Shown: one piece after another, positions 49,779 through 58,290 of the stretch
How the letters are laid out: every line of letters starts with the position of its first letter
Position numbering within the stretch: the first letter of the stretch is position 1
Assembly: GCA_002432025.1 (NCBI GenBank)
Contig: DJFE01000021.1
Span: 19,403 to 83,402 of the forward strand
Length of the DNA stretch: 64,000 nt
Direction: 5' to 3'
Source: Candidatus Avelusimicrobium stercoris
Lineage (GTDB): Bacteria > Elusimicrobiota > Elusimicrobia > Elusimicrobiales > Elusimicrobiaceae
Program-made: the position numbers and the translations under genes
Notes under the pieces: model-generated
Told to the model about the DNA's origin: nothing
Databases searched by the model: none
What the model saw: the letters and a program-made list of their open reading frames with translations, nothing else

Positions 49779-51170
49779 ATGTCTGCTAATATTAAAATTA
49801 CTCCCTTTAAAAAAGTTTTAATTGCTAACCGCGGCGAAATTGCGCTGCGCGTTATCCGCACCTTAAAAGAAATGGGCATTAAGTCCGTGGCTATTTATTC
49901 GGAAGCCGACCGCAACAGTCTGCACGTCCGTATGGCCGATGAAGCCGTTTGCATCGGCGCCGCGCCCTCACCTTTAAGTTATTTAAATATGGATGCCATC
50001 GTTACCGCCGGGAAAATCACCGGGGCCGATGCCGTCCACCCGGGCTACGGCTTCTTGTCCGAAAATGCGGACTTTGCCAAAGCCGTTACCAAGGCCGGTA
50101 TGACGTTCATCGGGCCGACCGCGCACTCTATTGAAATGCTGGGTGTTAAATCCACCGCGCGCGAAATTGCCGTACGCGCAGGCGTGCTGATTACGCCCGG
50201 TTCCGACGGCATTGTAGGCAAAAACTTCCGCGAAGTGGCCCGCAAAATCGGTTTCCCGATTATGATTAAAGCCACCTTGGGCGGCGGCGGAAAAGGTATG
50301 CGCGCGTGCCTAAGAGAAGAAGATTTGGAACTGATGATGGAAACCGCGCAGGGCGAAGCCCGCGCCAACTTTGGCGACGACCGCGTATATTTTGAAAAAC
50401 TCGTTTTGAACCCGCGCCATATTGAGGTGCAGGTGGCCGCCGATAACTACGGCAACGTAGTGGCGTTTGCGGAGCGCGATTGCAGTATGCAGCGCCGCCA
50501 CCAGAAACTGGTGGAAGAATCCCCGTCCCCGTTTGTGGACCCGGCAACCCGCCAAAAACTCCAAGAGGCCGCTTGCAAATTGGTGAGAGCCGCCGAATAC
50601 CGCGGTGTCGGTACGGTAGAGTTTTTGATGGCGCAGAATAAAGAATTTTACTTTATGGAAGTAAACACCCGCTTGCAGGTGGAACATCCGGTAACGGAAT
50701 CCGTCTGCGGGCAGGACCTCGTTAAAATGCAGTTGCAAATTGCGCAGGGCGAACCGCTCCACATCACGCAAAAGGATGCGGCGGTTATCAAATGCCACGC
50801 GATTGAACACCGCATTAACGCCGAAGACAGCGAACACAATTTTACGCCGTGCCCCGGCACCATTACCGAGTGGATTCCTTCGGGCGGATTGGGCGTGCGC
50901 GTGGACAGCCATATGTACACAGGCTACACGATTCCCAGTTATTACGACAGTTTGATTGCCAAACTGATTGTTACCGCGCCGGACCGCGAGCACCTGCTTG
51001 CGCGTTGCCGCCGCTGCTTGGGCGAATTTTTGATTGAAGGCGTAAAAACCACGATTCCGTTCCACCAAAAAATCGTCAATAACCCGGACTTTATTAAAGG
51101 TAATATGGATACGGGCCTTATTGAGCGGATGATGGCGCAGGAGAAGGAAAAAGGTGAAGGCAAAAAATAA
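49779..51170 (+). CDS. accC: Biotin carboxylase (AccC)
   Basis: 463 residues, ATP-grasp enzyme that carboxylates biotin on BCCP, the first half of acetyl-CoA carboxylase. Motifs: FKKVLIANRGEIALRVIRT, HPGYGFLSENADFA, GGGGKGMRACLREED (ATP loop), EKLVLNPRHIEVQV, ERDCSMQRRHQKLVEESPSP, FMEVNTRLQVEHPVTE (catalytic Glu/Arg), CHAIEHRINAEDS. Twelve bases from accB, AGGAG upstream. Its last 17 bases overlap the next gene. accA/accD are not in the window. Confidence 0.96.
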   Translation: MSANIKITPFKKVLIANRGEIALRVIRTLKEMGIKSVAIYSEADRNSLHVRMADEAVCIGAAPSPLSYLNMDAIVTAGKITGADAVHPGYGFLSENADFAKAVTKAGMTFIGPTAHSIEMLGVKSTAREIAVRAGVLITPGSDGIVGKNFREVARKIGFPIMIKATLGGGGKGMRACLREEDLELMMETAQGEARANFGDDRVYFEKLVLNPRHIEVQVAADNYGNVVAFAERDCSMQRRHQKLVEESPSPFVDPATRQKLQEAACKLVRAAEYRGVGTVEFLMAQNKEFYFMEVNTRLQVEHPVTESVCGQDLVKMQLQIAQGEPLHITQKDAAVIKCHAIEHRINAEDSEHNFTPCPGTITEWIPSGGLGVRVDSHMYTGYTIPSYYDSLIAKLIVTAPDREHLLARCRRCLGEFLIEGVKTTIPFHQKIVNNPDFIKGNMDTGLIERMMAQEKEKGEGKK

Positions 51171-51618
51171 AATTTTAGGCCCTCGTGCGCTTAAAAAATT
51201 TGTGGAAACCGCCCGTGCGGAAGGCAAAAAAATCGTTTTTACGAACGGTTGCTTTGATATTTTGCACGCCGGGCACGTCAGCGTGTTGGAGTTTTCCCGC
51301 TCCAAGGGTGATGTGCTGGTGGTCGGGCTCAACAGCGATGCTTCCGTGCGCCGCTTAAAGGGGCCTACCCGCCCGGTAAACACCCAGGCCGACAGAGCCT
51401 TGGTGCTGGCGGGGTTGGAAAGCGTATCCGCCGTCAGCATTTTTGAAGAAGATACGCCGTATAATTTGATTAAAATCGTCCGTCCGGATGTGCTGGTAAA
51501 GGGCGGCGACTATAAACCCGAGGAAATCGTCGGGCGTGAATTTGCAAAAAAAGTGGTGCGTTTCCCCTTGCTTAAAGGTCGTTCCACCACCAATATTATT
51601 AAAAAGGTAAGTAAATAA
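51154..51618 (+). CDS. hldE: Heptose-1-phosphate adenylyltransferase (HldE C-terminal / RfaE2 type)
   Basis: 154 residues, a stand-alone nucleotidyltransferase domain: KKIVFTNGCFDILHAGHVSVL has the HxGH motif, followed by VGLNSDASVRRLKGPTRPVN, VLVKGGDYKPEEIVGREF and the closing LKGRSTTNIIKK. It makes ADP-heptose for the LPS core from heptose-1-phosphate; the kinase half (RfaE1) must be elsewhere. GTG start 51154 preceded by GGAGAAGG, overlapping accC. Fits a Gram-negative outer membrane and the GT9-like transferase at 14639. Confidence 0.92.
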   Translation: MKAKNKILGPRALKKFVETARAEGKKIVFTNGCFDILHAGHVSVLEFSRSKGDVLVVGLNSDASVRRLKGPTRPVNTQADRALVLAGLESVSAVSIFEEDTPYNLIKIVRPDVLVKGGDYKPEEIVGREFAKKVVRFPLLKGRSTTNIIKKVSK

Positions 51619-51672
51619 ACCGCTTTGCGGCTTTTGGGCTGCGGCGCGGTTGTTGCGTCAAGAGGATAAAAT

Positions 51673-52863
51673 ATGTCTGATATTTTTGAGAAATGCAAAA
51701 ACTACAAAGACGCCAAACTGGCTATGCGCTTGGGCATTTACGGCTATTTCCAGCCGATAGAATCCGCGCAAGGGCCGGAGGTGGTGTTGGGCGGCAAAAA
51801 ATACATTATGGCCGGGTCCAACAACTATTTAGGCTTGGCGGATGACCCCGAAATGAAGAAAGCCGCCGCCGAAGCCGCTTTGAAATACGGCACCGGTTGT
51901 GCCGGCTCCCGCTTTTTAAACGGTAACACCAAGGCCGCCGATGCGTTGGAAGAACGCATTGCCAAATTTAAACGCAAAGAAGCCGGGCTTATCTTTTCTA
52001 CCGGATATCAGATGAACTTGGGCGTAGTGTCGTGCTTGGTTAAAAAGGGTGACTACGCGATTGTGGATAAACTGGATCACGCCAGCATTTTGGACGGTAT
52101 TAAACTTTCCGACGGCGAAATGGTGCGCTTTAAACACAACGAACCGGGCGACTTGGAACGCGTAATTTCCAAACTCCCCGCCGAAGCCGGCAAACTGATT
52201 ATCGTGGACGGCGTGTTTAGTATGGAGGGGGACATTTGCCCCTTGCCTGAAATCGTCAAAATCGCCAAGAAATACGGTGCCCGTATTATGGTGGACGATG
52301 CGCACGCGACGGGTATCATCGGCAAAACGGGCCGCGGTACCTGCGAATATTTCGGCCTGGAAAACGGCGAAGTGGACTTGGTCGTCGGCACCTGCTCTAA
52401 AACCTTTGCCACCGTTGGCGGCTTTGTCGTGGGCGATGCGGATATTATCCATTACATCCGCCACAACGCCCGCAGCCAGATTTTTTCCGCGGCCTTGCCG
52501 CCTGCCTGCGTGGCCTCTATCACCAAGGCGTTGGAACTCATTGAAAACGACACGTCCCGCCGCGACAATTTGTTCCGTTTGACGGCCAAACTTAAAAAAG
52601 GCTTGGAAGACTTGGGCTACGATTTGGGCACCAGCACCACTCCGATTTTGCCGGTCCACGTCGGCAGCAACGAAAACTGCTTTAAAATGTGGCGCGCCCT
52701 GCACGAGTTGGGCATCTTCTCCAACCCGGTGGTCAGCCCCGCCGTGCCGCCAGGCCACGCGCTTATGCGCTTGACCCTTATGGCGACCCACACCGACGAA
52801 CACGTTGCCAAAATCATTGACGCTTTTGCCAAAGCGGGCCGTGCGGTAGGTGTGATTAAATAG
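51673..52863 (+). CDS. spt: Alpha-oxoamine synthase, serine palmitoyltransferase-like
   Basis: 396 residues, PLP fold-type I. MAGSNNYLGLADDPEMKKAA, KYGTGCAGSRFLNGNT, DKLDHASILDGIKLS, VDDAHATGIIGKTGRGT, and TCSKTFATVGGF with PLP-Lys243. The GTGCAGSRFLNG and MxGSNNYLGL wording is that of bacterial serine palmitoyltransferases, which condense serine and palmitoyl-CoA to start sphingolipid synthesis, rather than Kbl, BioF or HemA; those cannot be fully excluded. Pairing with a GNAT-fold gene resembling bacterial ceramide synthase supports the call. AGAGGAT precedes ATG 51673. Confidence 0.82.
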   Translation: MSDIFEKCKNYKDAKLAMRLGIYGYFQPIESAQGPEVVLGGKKYIMAGSNNYLGLADDPEMKKAAAEAALKYGTGCAGSRFLNGNTKAADALEERIAKFKRKEAGLIFSTGYQMNLGVVSCLVKKGDYAIVDKLDHASILDGIKLSDGEMVRFKHNEPGDLERVISKLPAEAGKLIIVDGVFSMEGDICPLPEIVKIAKKYGARIMVDDAHATGIIGKTGRGTCEYFGLENGEVDLVVGTCSKTFATVGGFVVGDADIIHYIRHNARSQIFSAALPPACVASITKALELIENDTSRRDNLFRLTAKLKKGLEDLGYDLGTSTTPILPVHVGSNENCFKMWRALHELGIFSNPVVSPAVPPGHALMRLTLMATHTDEHVAKIIDAFAKAGRAVGVIK

Positions 52864-52878
52864 TTTATTTGTAGGATG

Positions 52879-52910
52879 ACCCCGGTCTTTGCGGCCGGGG
52901 TTTCTTTTTT
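52879..52910 (+). terminator. Terminator/attenuator between the spt-like and ceramide-synthase-like genes
   Basis: ACCCCGG / CCGGGGT hairpin followed by TTCTTTTTT, ending 13 bases before the next ATG and just before its AGAGGGGA site. Confidence 0.82.
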
Positions 52911-52922
52911 AGAGGGGAAAAT

Positions 52923-54032
52923 ATGAGTGTGGAAATACGTCAAATAACGGATAAGGAGTTGGACTCTTTTGTTAATTTTCCATTTGAATTATATAAAAAC
53001 GACCCGTATTGGGTGGGCGAATTAAAAGCCGATACCAAAAAGTTACTGCGCTTGGATAATGTTTTTTGGGTGAAGAACGAATGTGCCCTGTTTCTGGCGT
53101 ATCAGGACGGCAAAACCGTTGGGCGCATTGCCGCCATTTTAAATAAAGAGCACAACGAATACCACCACGAAAATATCGGTTTCTTTGGCTTTTTTGATAC
53201 AGTAAAGGACGAAGGTGTTTCGGCGGCGCTTTTTCAGGCGGCTGAAAACTGGCTCCGCGCCAAGGGCGTAACGGCCGTGCGCGGCCCGGCCAACCCGGAC
53301 AGCAACCACATCTACGGCCTCTTGGCGGAGGGGTTTGACAGTATGCCCGCTATTATGATGCCGTATAACTATCCGTATTATATGGATTTGATTGAAAAGG
53401 CGGGGTATGGAAAAATCAAGGACTTGCTCGCCTTTGAGCGCAGTAAGGACGACAAATTTTCCGAACGCTTTTTAAAGGTTTGCGCGCGCTGTTCGCGCGG
53501 GCACGGCATTACGCTTAGGCGGCTAAACCTCAAAAATTTGGACGCGGAGGCCGAAATCATCCGCGAAATTTACAACAAGGCTTGGGCGGAAAACTGGGGT
53601 TTTGTTCCGATGAGCAAGCAGGAAATGGCGGATGTGGTGAACGAGTTAAAATTAATCGTCCGCCCCGAAGGAACCTGCGTGCTGGAAGTGGAAGGCGTGC
53701 CCGCCGGGTTTTACATTGCAATCCCCAATATGAACCACGCTCTTAAAGAATTAAAGGGGTCGCTTGCTAATCCGTTGCGCATTGTGAAAGCGCTGTTGGC
53801 GTGGCGCAAAATTAAGGATGCGCGCCTGATTATGTTGGGCGTGGCGCCTGAATTTAGAAAGCGCGGCATAGACCTTATTTTGATTAAGCACATTATTGAC
53901 CACGGCGTAGCCGTTTGGAACGAGGCGGAACTTTCGTGGGTGCTGGAAGATAATGAGGGCATTATCCGCGGTATTATGGAGTGCGGCTGCCACACCAGCA
54001 AACGGTACAGACTGTACCAAAAGAGCCTGTAA
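52923..54032 (+). CDS. GNAT-fold N-acyltransferase-like protein (possible bacterial ceramide synthase)
   Basis: 369 residues of the large GNAT-like (YghO-like) family: FPFELYKNDPYWVGELKAD, QDGKTVGRIAAILNKEHNEYH, IGFFGFFDTVKD, AVRGPANPDSNHIYGLL, MMPYNYPYYMDLIEKAGY, and in the C-terminal GNAT core LIMLGVAPEFRKRGIDLILIKHI and LSWVLEDNEGIIRGIMECGC. Proteins of this type include the Caulobacter ceramide synthase bCerS encoded near Spt. Being directly after an spt-like gene, it likely N-acylates the long-chain base. The reductase CerR is not nearby. Confidence 0.75.
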   Translation: MSVEIRQITDKELDSFVNFPFELYKNDPYWVGELKADTKKLLRLDNVFWVKNECALFLAYQDGKTVGRIAAILNKEHNEYHHENIGFFGFFDTVKDEGVSAALFQAAENWLRAKGVTAVRGPANPDSNHIYGLLAEGFDSMPAIMMPYNYPYYMDLIEKAGYGKIKDLLAFERSKDDKFSERFLKVCARCSRGHGITLRRLNLKNLDAEAEIIREIYNKAWAENWGFVPMSKQEMADVVNELKLIVRPEGTCVLEVEGVPAGFYIAIPNMNHALKELKGSLANPLRIVKALLAWRKIKDARLIMLGVAPEFRKRGIDLILIKHIIDHGVAVWNEAELSWVLEDNEGIIRGIMECGCHTSKRYRLYQKSL

Positions 54033-54059
54033 AGACTTATTTTTACACTTCCAAACCAA

Positions 54060-54101
54060 TAAAAAGGGTTTCGCTCCCTCCCACGGAAAACGAAACCCTT
54101 T
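54060..54101. terminator. Bidirectional terminator
   Basis: AAAAAGGGTTTCG / CGAAACCCTTTT arms with ~16-base loop. On the plus strand it ends the gene at 52923-54032; on the minus strand the run of T's is longer (TTTTTATT). Confidence 0.82.
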
Positions 54102-54320
54102 TAGTGTGTTGCCCGGGGTAGCGGGTCCCCTCCCGCTTCCGGACGGATGAAATTTGTTTTAAGTGGACGCCCCGCCGGGTACTCCGGCTGGGGCGTCTTC
54201 CTTTAAAGCGCACCGTGTTTACCCCACTTTACGCTTTCCCCCAGTTTCCGGCCCCTTGCTTATCCTTTATCCCCCGGGCCGTTCTCTATATTTAAAGGAT
54301 AGCGCATAAAGCGCCAAAAT
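54102..54320 (-). other. Gene-free spacer with a row of strong hairpins (possible RNA gene)
   Basis: Read on the minus strand from ~54295: CGGCCC/GGGCCG stem, AAAGCG/CGCTTT stem, GACGCCCC/GGGGCGTC stem with inner CCGG/CCGG (54166-54197), AGCGGG/CCCGCT stem (~54119-54136), then the terminator 54101-54060. Five consecutive hairpins ending in a terminator and no open frame suggest a structured RNA on the minus strand, but no clear promoter or known family is seen. The 54320-54355 stretch holds nothing recognised. Confidence 0.45.
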
Positions 54321-54356
54321 AAAAGCCCAAAAAAGGATTAGTTTTTTAAGCCAAAA

Positions 54357-54384
54357 AAATCCCCGCCGGGTAAGGGCGGGGGAA
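54357..54384 (-). terminator. Terminator of the rluD operon
   Basis: CCCCGCC / GGCGGGG hairpin, followed on the minus strand by ATTTTTTTGG, 5 bases past the rluD stop. Confidence 0.85.
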
Positions 54385-54388
54385 AAGA

Positions 54389-55297
54389 TTATTTGCCTTC
54401 GGTAACGCGCTTCCACGCGGCTAAAAAGTCCGGCGGAACGGGAGCCTCAAACTTTAATTTTTTGCCCGTCAGCGGGTGTTTAAACTCAATTCTCCGCGCG
54501 TGCAGCATTAAACGGTCTGCCGTAGCGCCGCGGTAGAGCCAGTCTCCCAGCACTGGGTAACCCAGCCAACTTAAATGTACGCGCAACTGGTTCGTGCGGC
54601 CTGTGCGCGGGTAAAGTTCAATATAGGTAAATCCGTTTTTGCGTTCCAATACCTTGTAATCGGTTACGGCTTCGCGCCCAACGTCGGAAGCCTTGATTTT
54701 GCCCCCGGCCACGCGCCCTATCGGCACGTCAATCGTGCCCCCGTCGTCCGGCACTTCGCCGCAGGCAATGGAGTGATAGGTTTTGTGTACCTCGCGGTTG
54801 GAAAACAGGGCCACCATTTCGGCCTGAAATTCCTGCGTTTTGGCAACCACCATTACGCCGCTGGTTTCGCGGTCCAAACGGTGTACAAGCCCTGCGCGCG
54901 GCATAGACGTATCAAAGCCTTTGGGCGGGTTTGCCAAAATGACGGAGACCAAGGTTTCCTCGGTGGAAAACACCGCTTCGGGGTGTTCCTCCCATACGGG
55001 GCTTTGGGGGTGAACAAGCATACCCGCGGGCTTAATCACTACAAAAAAATCCTTACCGTCGTGGATGATTAAATCGGATAGTTTCGTTTTGGCCTTGGGG
55101 GCGGGCATTTCAAACTCCACCACTTCGCCGGGCGTAAGCGACCAAGAGGGTTTTGCCTTCTTGCCGTTGACGGTAATTTTTCCGTCTTTAATCATTTTTT
55201 GCACAATCGCGCGCGAAAAGTCGGCCAGTTCGTCGGCGGCAAAAATGTCTAAACGGCGCGAATATCCTTCAAAAACGATTTTTTTATTTTCCTGCAT
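54389..55297 (-). CDS. rluD: RluD-family 23S rRNA pseudouridine synthase
   Basis: 302 residues. N-terminal S4-like domain (RRLDIFAADELADFSRAIVQKMI, ITVNGKKAKPSWSL) and catalytic RluA-type domain: VIKPAGMLVHP, GLVHRLDRETSGVMVVAKT with the catalytic Asp in HRLDRETSG, ELYPRTGRTNQLRVHLSWLGYPVLGDWLY. Start at ATG 55297 rather than 55306, because AAGGA is well spaced only for the former. Overlaps the lgt stop. Last gene of the minus-strand operon eno-ftsB-MBL-lgt-rluD. Confidence 0.9.
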   Translation of the reverse strand: MQENKKIVFEGYSRRLDIFAADELADFSRAIVQKMIKDGKITVNGKKAKPSWSLTPGEVVEFEMPAPKAKTKLSDLIIHDGKDFFVVIKPAGMLVHPQSPVWEEHPEAVFSTEETLVSVILANPPKGFDTSMPRAGLVHRLDRETSGVMVVAKTQEFQAEMVALFSNREVHKTYHSIACGEVPDDGGTIDVPIGRVAGGKIKASDVGREAVTDYKVLERKNGFTYIELYPRTGRTNQLRVHLSWLGYPVLGDWLYRGATADRLMLHARRIEFKHPLTGKKLKFEAPVPPDFLAAWKRVTEGK

Positions 55298-56075
55298 AAG
55301 TAGCATCCTTTTTTAAGCGGGTCCAAAGCCAGTACGAGACCGCCGCGGCCACTAAGGCAATCCATTGGGAGGGGGATAACCCCAACCAATAGGCGCCGCG
55401 GTAATCCCCGCGGAAAAACTCAATCACAAAGCGCATTACGCTGTAACACGTTACATATTGCACTAATATTTTTCCGTCTTTATGCGGGCGTTTGGACGCA
55501 TAATGTAATAATACGAATAAAATCAGGTTCCCGGCGGCTTCGTACAGTTGTGTAGGGTGAAGCGGCACATTTAAAAGTTCCGGGGCTACCAAAGAGTGCG
55601 GGTCGGTAAACCGTACTCCCCACGGCATTGTGGTCGGCCGTCCGAAGCAGCACCCCGCCAAAAAGCATCCAATGCGCCCCAAGGCGTGCCCCAGCGGCAG
55701 GCCGACGATTAAAAAGTCGCTCGTTTTTAAAAGGGGCAGGCCCTTTTTCTTCATATAATAAATAAGCGCGCCGACGGAAACAATCATCCCGCCGAAGAAG
55801 ACAAACCCGTAGCGGAAATCACGCACGATGTTGGTAAGTTTTTCGGCTAAGGTTGCCCCTAACTGCGGCCAGGAAACAATAATATAGAGCAGTTTGCTCC
55901 CAGCCAGCGCGCCGATAAAGGCGATAAAAAGCAGGTTCCAAAAGGTGTCTTTATCCAAGCCGATTTTTTTAAGGCGCGGTACTAAATAAAGCGCGGCGGC
56001 CGCGTAACCAAGCGCGGTCATTAGCCCGTAACTGGCCAGTTCAAAGGAGCCTATTTTAAAAAGTATTGGGTGCAT
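55284..56075 (-). CDS. lgt: Prolipoprotein diacylglyceryl transferase Lgt
   Basis: 263 residues, seven membrane helices. Moves diacylglycerol from phosphatidylglycerol to the lipobox Cys. Motifs: FRYGFVFFGGMIVS, LPLGHALGRIGCFLAGCCFG (Lgt signature with the conserved Arg), LHPTQLYEAAGNLILF and FVIEFFRGDYRG. The RIGCFLAGCCFGRPT wording is the anaerobe/deltaproteobacterial variant. Overlaps the MBL gene stop by one base and rluD by 14. Lipoproteins in the window (40693, 60916) are its substrates. Confidence 0.95.
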   Translation of the reverse strand: MHPILFKIGSFELASYGLMTALGYAAAALYLVPRLKKIGLDKDTFWNLLFIAFIGALAGSKLLYIIVSWPQLGATLAEKLTNIVRDFRYGFVFFGGMIVSVGALIYYMKKKGLPLLKTSDFLIVGLPLGHALGRIGCFLAGCCFGRPTTMPWGVRFTDPHSLVAPELLNVPLHPTQLYEAAGNLILFVLLHYASKRPHKDGKILVQYVTCYSVMRFVIEFFRGDYRGAYWLGLSPSQWIALVAAAVSYWLWTRLKKDATYAGK

Positions 56076-56683
56076 TACAGGCGCTCCTCATCGCGGATGG
56101 CGTTGCGCATAAACGGATTTTTTACCCGTTCATAGCCGATGGTGGAACTGCATTTTCCGCCGTAGGCGTGGCCCGCAAAAATTTGCGTATCTTCGGGCAG
56201 TTTGGAAAGTTTTACTAAACTTTGGCGCATTTGGCGCGGATTGGAAGAGGGCAAATCTACCCGTCCGCACGCCCCTGGGAAGAGGGTGTCGCCCGTAAAA
56301 AGCGCGTTGCCGATGTGCAAACACACGCCGCCCGCCGTATGACCGGGGGTGGGGATAATGTGCACGGCAAAGGGTCCTATTTGCAGGTGCTGTTCACCTT
56401 GATAAGCGTGCACAAATTGCGGGTCCAAGCCCGAAAGGGCGAGGTCATTTTCCTCCAAAAAGGCCTGCAAATGGTGCTTTTGCAAGAGGTCTTGGGAAAA
56501 TTTAACGTGGTCAAAGTGCCCGTGCGTAAAAAAAACGCCCAGCAGGTTTAACTTTTTTTCTTCCAGGGTATGTTCCAAATAGTTCATATCCCAAGCCGGG
56601 TCAATCAAAATGGCGTCTTGCCCTTCGCTTAGTAAATACGTGCAGTTGCCCATAGGGCCTAAATTGATAACGTCAATATTCAT
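56075..56683 (-). CDS. Metallo-beta-lactamase-fold hydrolase (glyoxalase II-like)
   Basis: 202 residues. LLGVFFTHGHFDHVKF is the THxHxDH dimetal motif; later ligands are in IIPTPGHTAGGVCLHI, LFTGDTLFPGACGRVDLP and IFAGHAYGGKCST. The GDTLFxxxxGRxDxP wording is that of GloB-like thioester hydrolases. Substrate not predictable. Three bases downstream of the ftsB-like gene. Confidence 0.9.
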   Translation of the reverse strand: MNIDVINLGPMGNCTYLLSEGQDAILIDPAWDMNYLEHTLEEKKLNLLGVFFTHGHFDHVKFSQDLLQKHHLQAFLEENDLALSGLDPQFVHAYQGEQHLQIGPFAVHIIPTPGHTAGGVCLHIGNALFTGDTLFPGACGRVDLPSSNPRQMRQSLVKLSKLPEDTQIFAGHAYGGKCSSTIGYERVKNPFMRNAIRDEERL

Positions 56684-56686
56684 AAG

Positions 56687-56992
56687 TTATTTATCGGGTT
56701 GAAATCTAAATTCCACTTCGTCTGCGCCTATCATATTGTATTGGGTACGGGCGATTTTTTCCAAATAAGTGGAGTCGTCTTTTTCCAACAGTTCCATTGT
56801 GGCGGTCAACTGTTCGTATTCTTTATCCAGTTGCACGCTTTGGCGCGTTAATTTGCGCAGTTCCAGTTTGTTATGCACCAAACTGACAATACTGCTGCCT
56901 AAAAAGAAGATAACCACTACTACCAGGGCGGTCCCCAGTAGTAGCGGTTTTTTGTTTTGGATAATAAAATCCGTTATGGCTTGCGTGTTCAT
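56687..56992 (-). CDS. ftsB: FtsB/DivIC-like septum formation protein
   Basis: 101 residues: a short cytoplasmic N-terminus, one membrane helix (~15-37), coiled coil (LELRKLTRQSVQLDKEYEQLTATMELLEKDD) and the family close YLEKIARTQYNMIGADEVEFRF. FtsB partners FtsL in the divisome; location right after eno is the classic eno-ftsB arrangement. Overlaps the eno stop by four bases. Confidence 0.88.
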   Translation of the reverse strand: MNTQAITDFIIQNKKPLLLGTALVVVVIFFLGSSIVSLVHNKLELRKLTRQSVQLDKEYEQLTATMELLEKDDSTYLEKIARTQYNMIGADEVEFRFQPDK

Positions 56993-58263
56993 TTGTGGCT
57001 AAATACGGAGTCCTGCGCGTACTCGGCTTTGTCGCCCAGTTCGGCTTCAATTTGGAGCAGACGGTTGTATTTTGCCGTCCGTTCAGAACGCGCCGGCGCG
57101 CCCGTTTTAATGGCGCCTGCGTTGGTGGCTACGGCCAAATCGGCGATAAATGTATCCTCGGTTTCGCCGGAGCGGTGCGACACAATGCGCGAATAGCCGT
57201 GCTTCTTGGCCAGTTCCATTACGTCTATGGTTTCGGACACGGTGCCGATTTGGTTGACCTTGATTAAAATGGAGTTGGCGGCCTTTTCGGCAATGCCTTT
57301 TTCCAAGCGTTTTAAGTTGGTAACAAACAAATCATCGCCCACCAGGTTAATTTTTTTACCCAGTTTTTCGGTAATGTGTTTCCACCCGGTCCAGTCGTCC
57401 TCTTGTAAGGGGTCTTCAATAGACACAAGGGGATATTTTTGGCACCAATCGGTGTAAATATCGGTCATTTCCTGCGCGGAGTGCATTTTGCCCTCAAAGC
57501 GGTAGGAACCCTCGTGATAGAACTCGCTGGCGGCACAGTCCATAGCCAACGAAATTTCCGCGTGCCCCGCTTGTTTGGCGGCGGCTAAAATGGTTTTGAG
57601 CACATCCTCGTGTCTGGTGATTTTCGGCGCAAAACCGCCCTCATCCCCTACGGCAATTACCATACCCTCTTTTTTAAGCAAATCCTTTAAGGCGTGATAC
57701 GTTTCGCTCGCCTCGCGCAAGGCTTCGGCGAAGGTTTTGGGCGCGGTGGGCACAATCATAAATTCCTGTACGTCCAGGCCCGAATCCGCGTGTTTCCCGC
57801 CGTTAATAATGTTAAGCATTGGCGCGGGAAAAATATAGCGGCTGTTATCCAAATTATAGACGTTGCGGATATGCTGGTAGAGCGGCAATTTGGCGCTGTG
57901 GCATCCCGCCCGCAAGACGGCCATAGATACGGCCAGCATTGCGTTGGCTCCTAAATTGGTTTTGTTTTCCGTGCCGTCCAGCGCGAGCATACTTTCGTCC
58001 ACCAGGCGGATATCAAACGGATTCATCCCGGCTAATTGCTGGGATATGCGTTCCACATTGGCTACGGCCTTTAAAACGCCCTTGCCATTGTAGCGGTCCC
58101 CGCCGTCGCGCAGTTCAAGCGCTTCGTGCGAGCCCGTAGAAGCCCCGCTGGGCACGGCCGCGGTGCCTGTGTTGCCATCATCCAATAGAACATCGGCGGC
58201 TACCGTTGGGTATCCGCGCGAGTCCAAAATTTCTCTTGCCGTAATTTTTTTAATGCGAACCAT
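56989..58263 (-). CDS. eno: Enolase
   Basis: 424 residues from ATG 58263 (AAGGGGG upstream; an earlier ATG at 58281 adds six non-conserved residues). Interconverts 2-phosphoglycerate and phosphoenolpyruvate. Motifs: AREILDSRGYPTVAADV, AVPSGASTGSHEALELRDG (mobile loop), GDEGGFAPK, SIEDPLQEDDW, VGDDLFVTN, ILIKVNQIGTVSETI and VSHRSGETEDTFIADLAV. Second gene of the unit starting with the phosphohexomutase. Confidence 0.97.
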   Translation of the reverse strand: MVRIKKITAREILDSRGYPTVAADVLLDDGNTGTAAVPSGASTGSHEALELRDGGDRYNGKGVLKAVANVERISQQLAGMNPFDIRLVDESMLALDGTENKTNLGANAMLAVSMAVLRAGCHSAKLPLYQHIRNVYNLDNSRYIFPAPMLNIINGGKHADSGLDVQEFMIVPTAPKTFAEALREASETYHALKDLLKKEGMVIAVGDEGGFAPKITRHEDVLKTILAAAKQAGHAEISLAMDCAASEFYHEGSYRFEGKMHSAQEMTDIYTDWCQKYPLVSIEDPLQEDDWTGWKHITEKLGKKINLVGDDLFVTNLKRLEKGIAEKAANSILIKVNQIGTVSETIDVMELAKKHGYSRIVSHRSGETEDTFIADLAVATNAGAIKTGAPARSERTAKYNRLLQIEAELGDKAEYAQDSVFSHK

Positions 58264-58290
58264 ATAACCCCCTTCCGGCAATGTGCCGGA

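Noticed and set aside
50310..51440. Long minus-strand open frame (376 codons) opposite accC and hldE
   Set aside because: It is antisense to two well-conserved genes, has no ribosome site or recognisable motif, and arises from the codon bias of the true strand.
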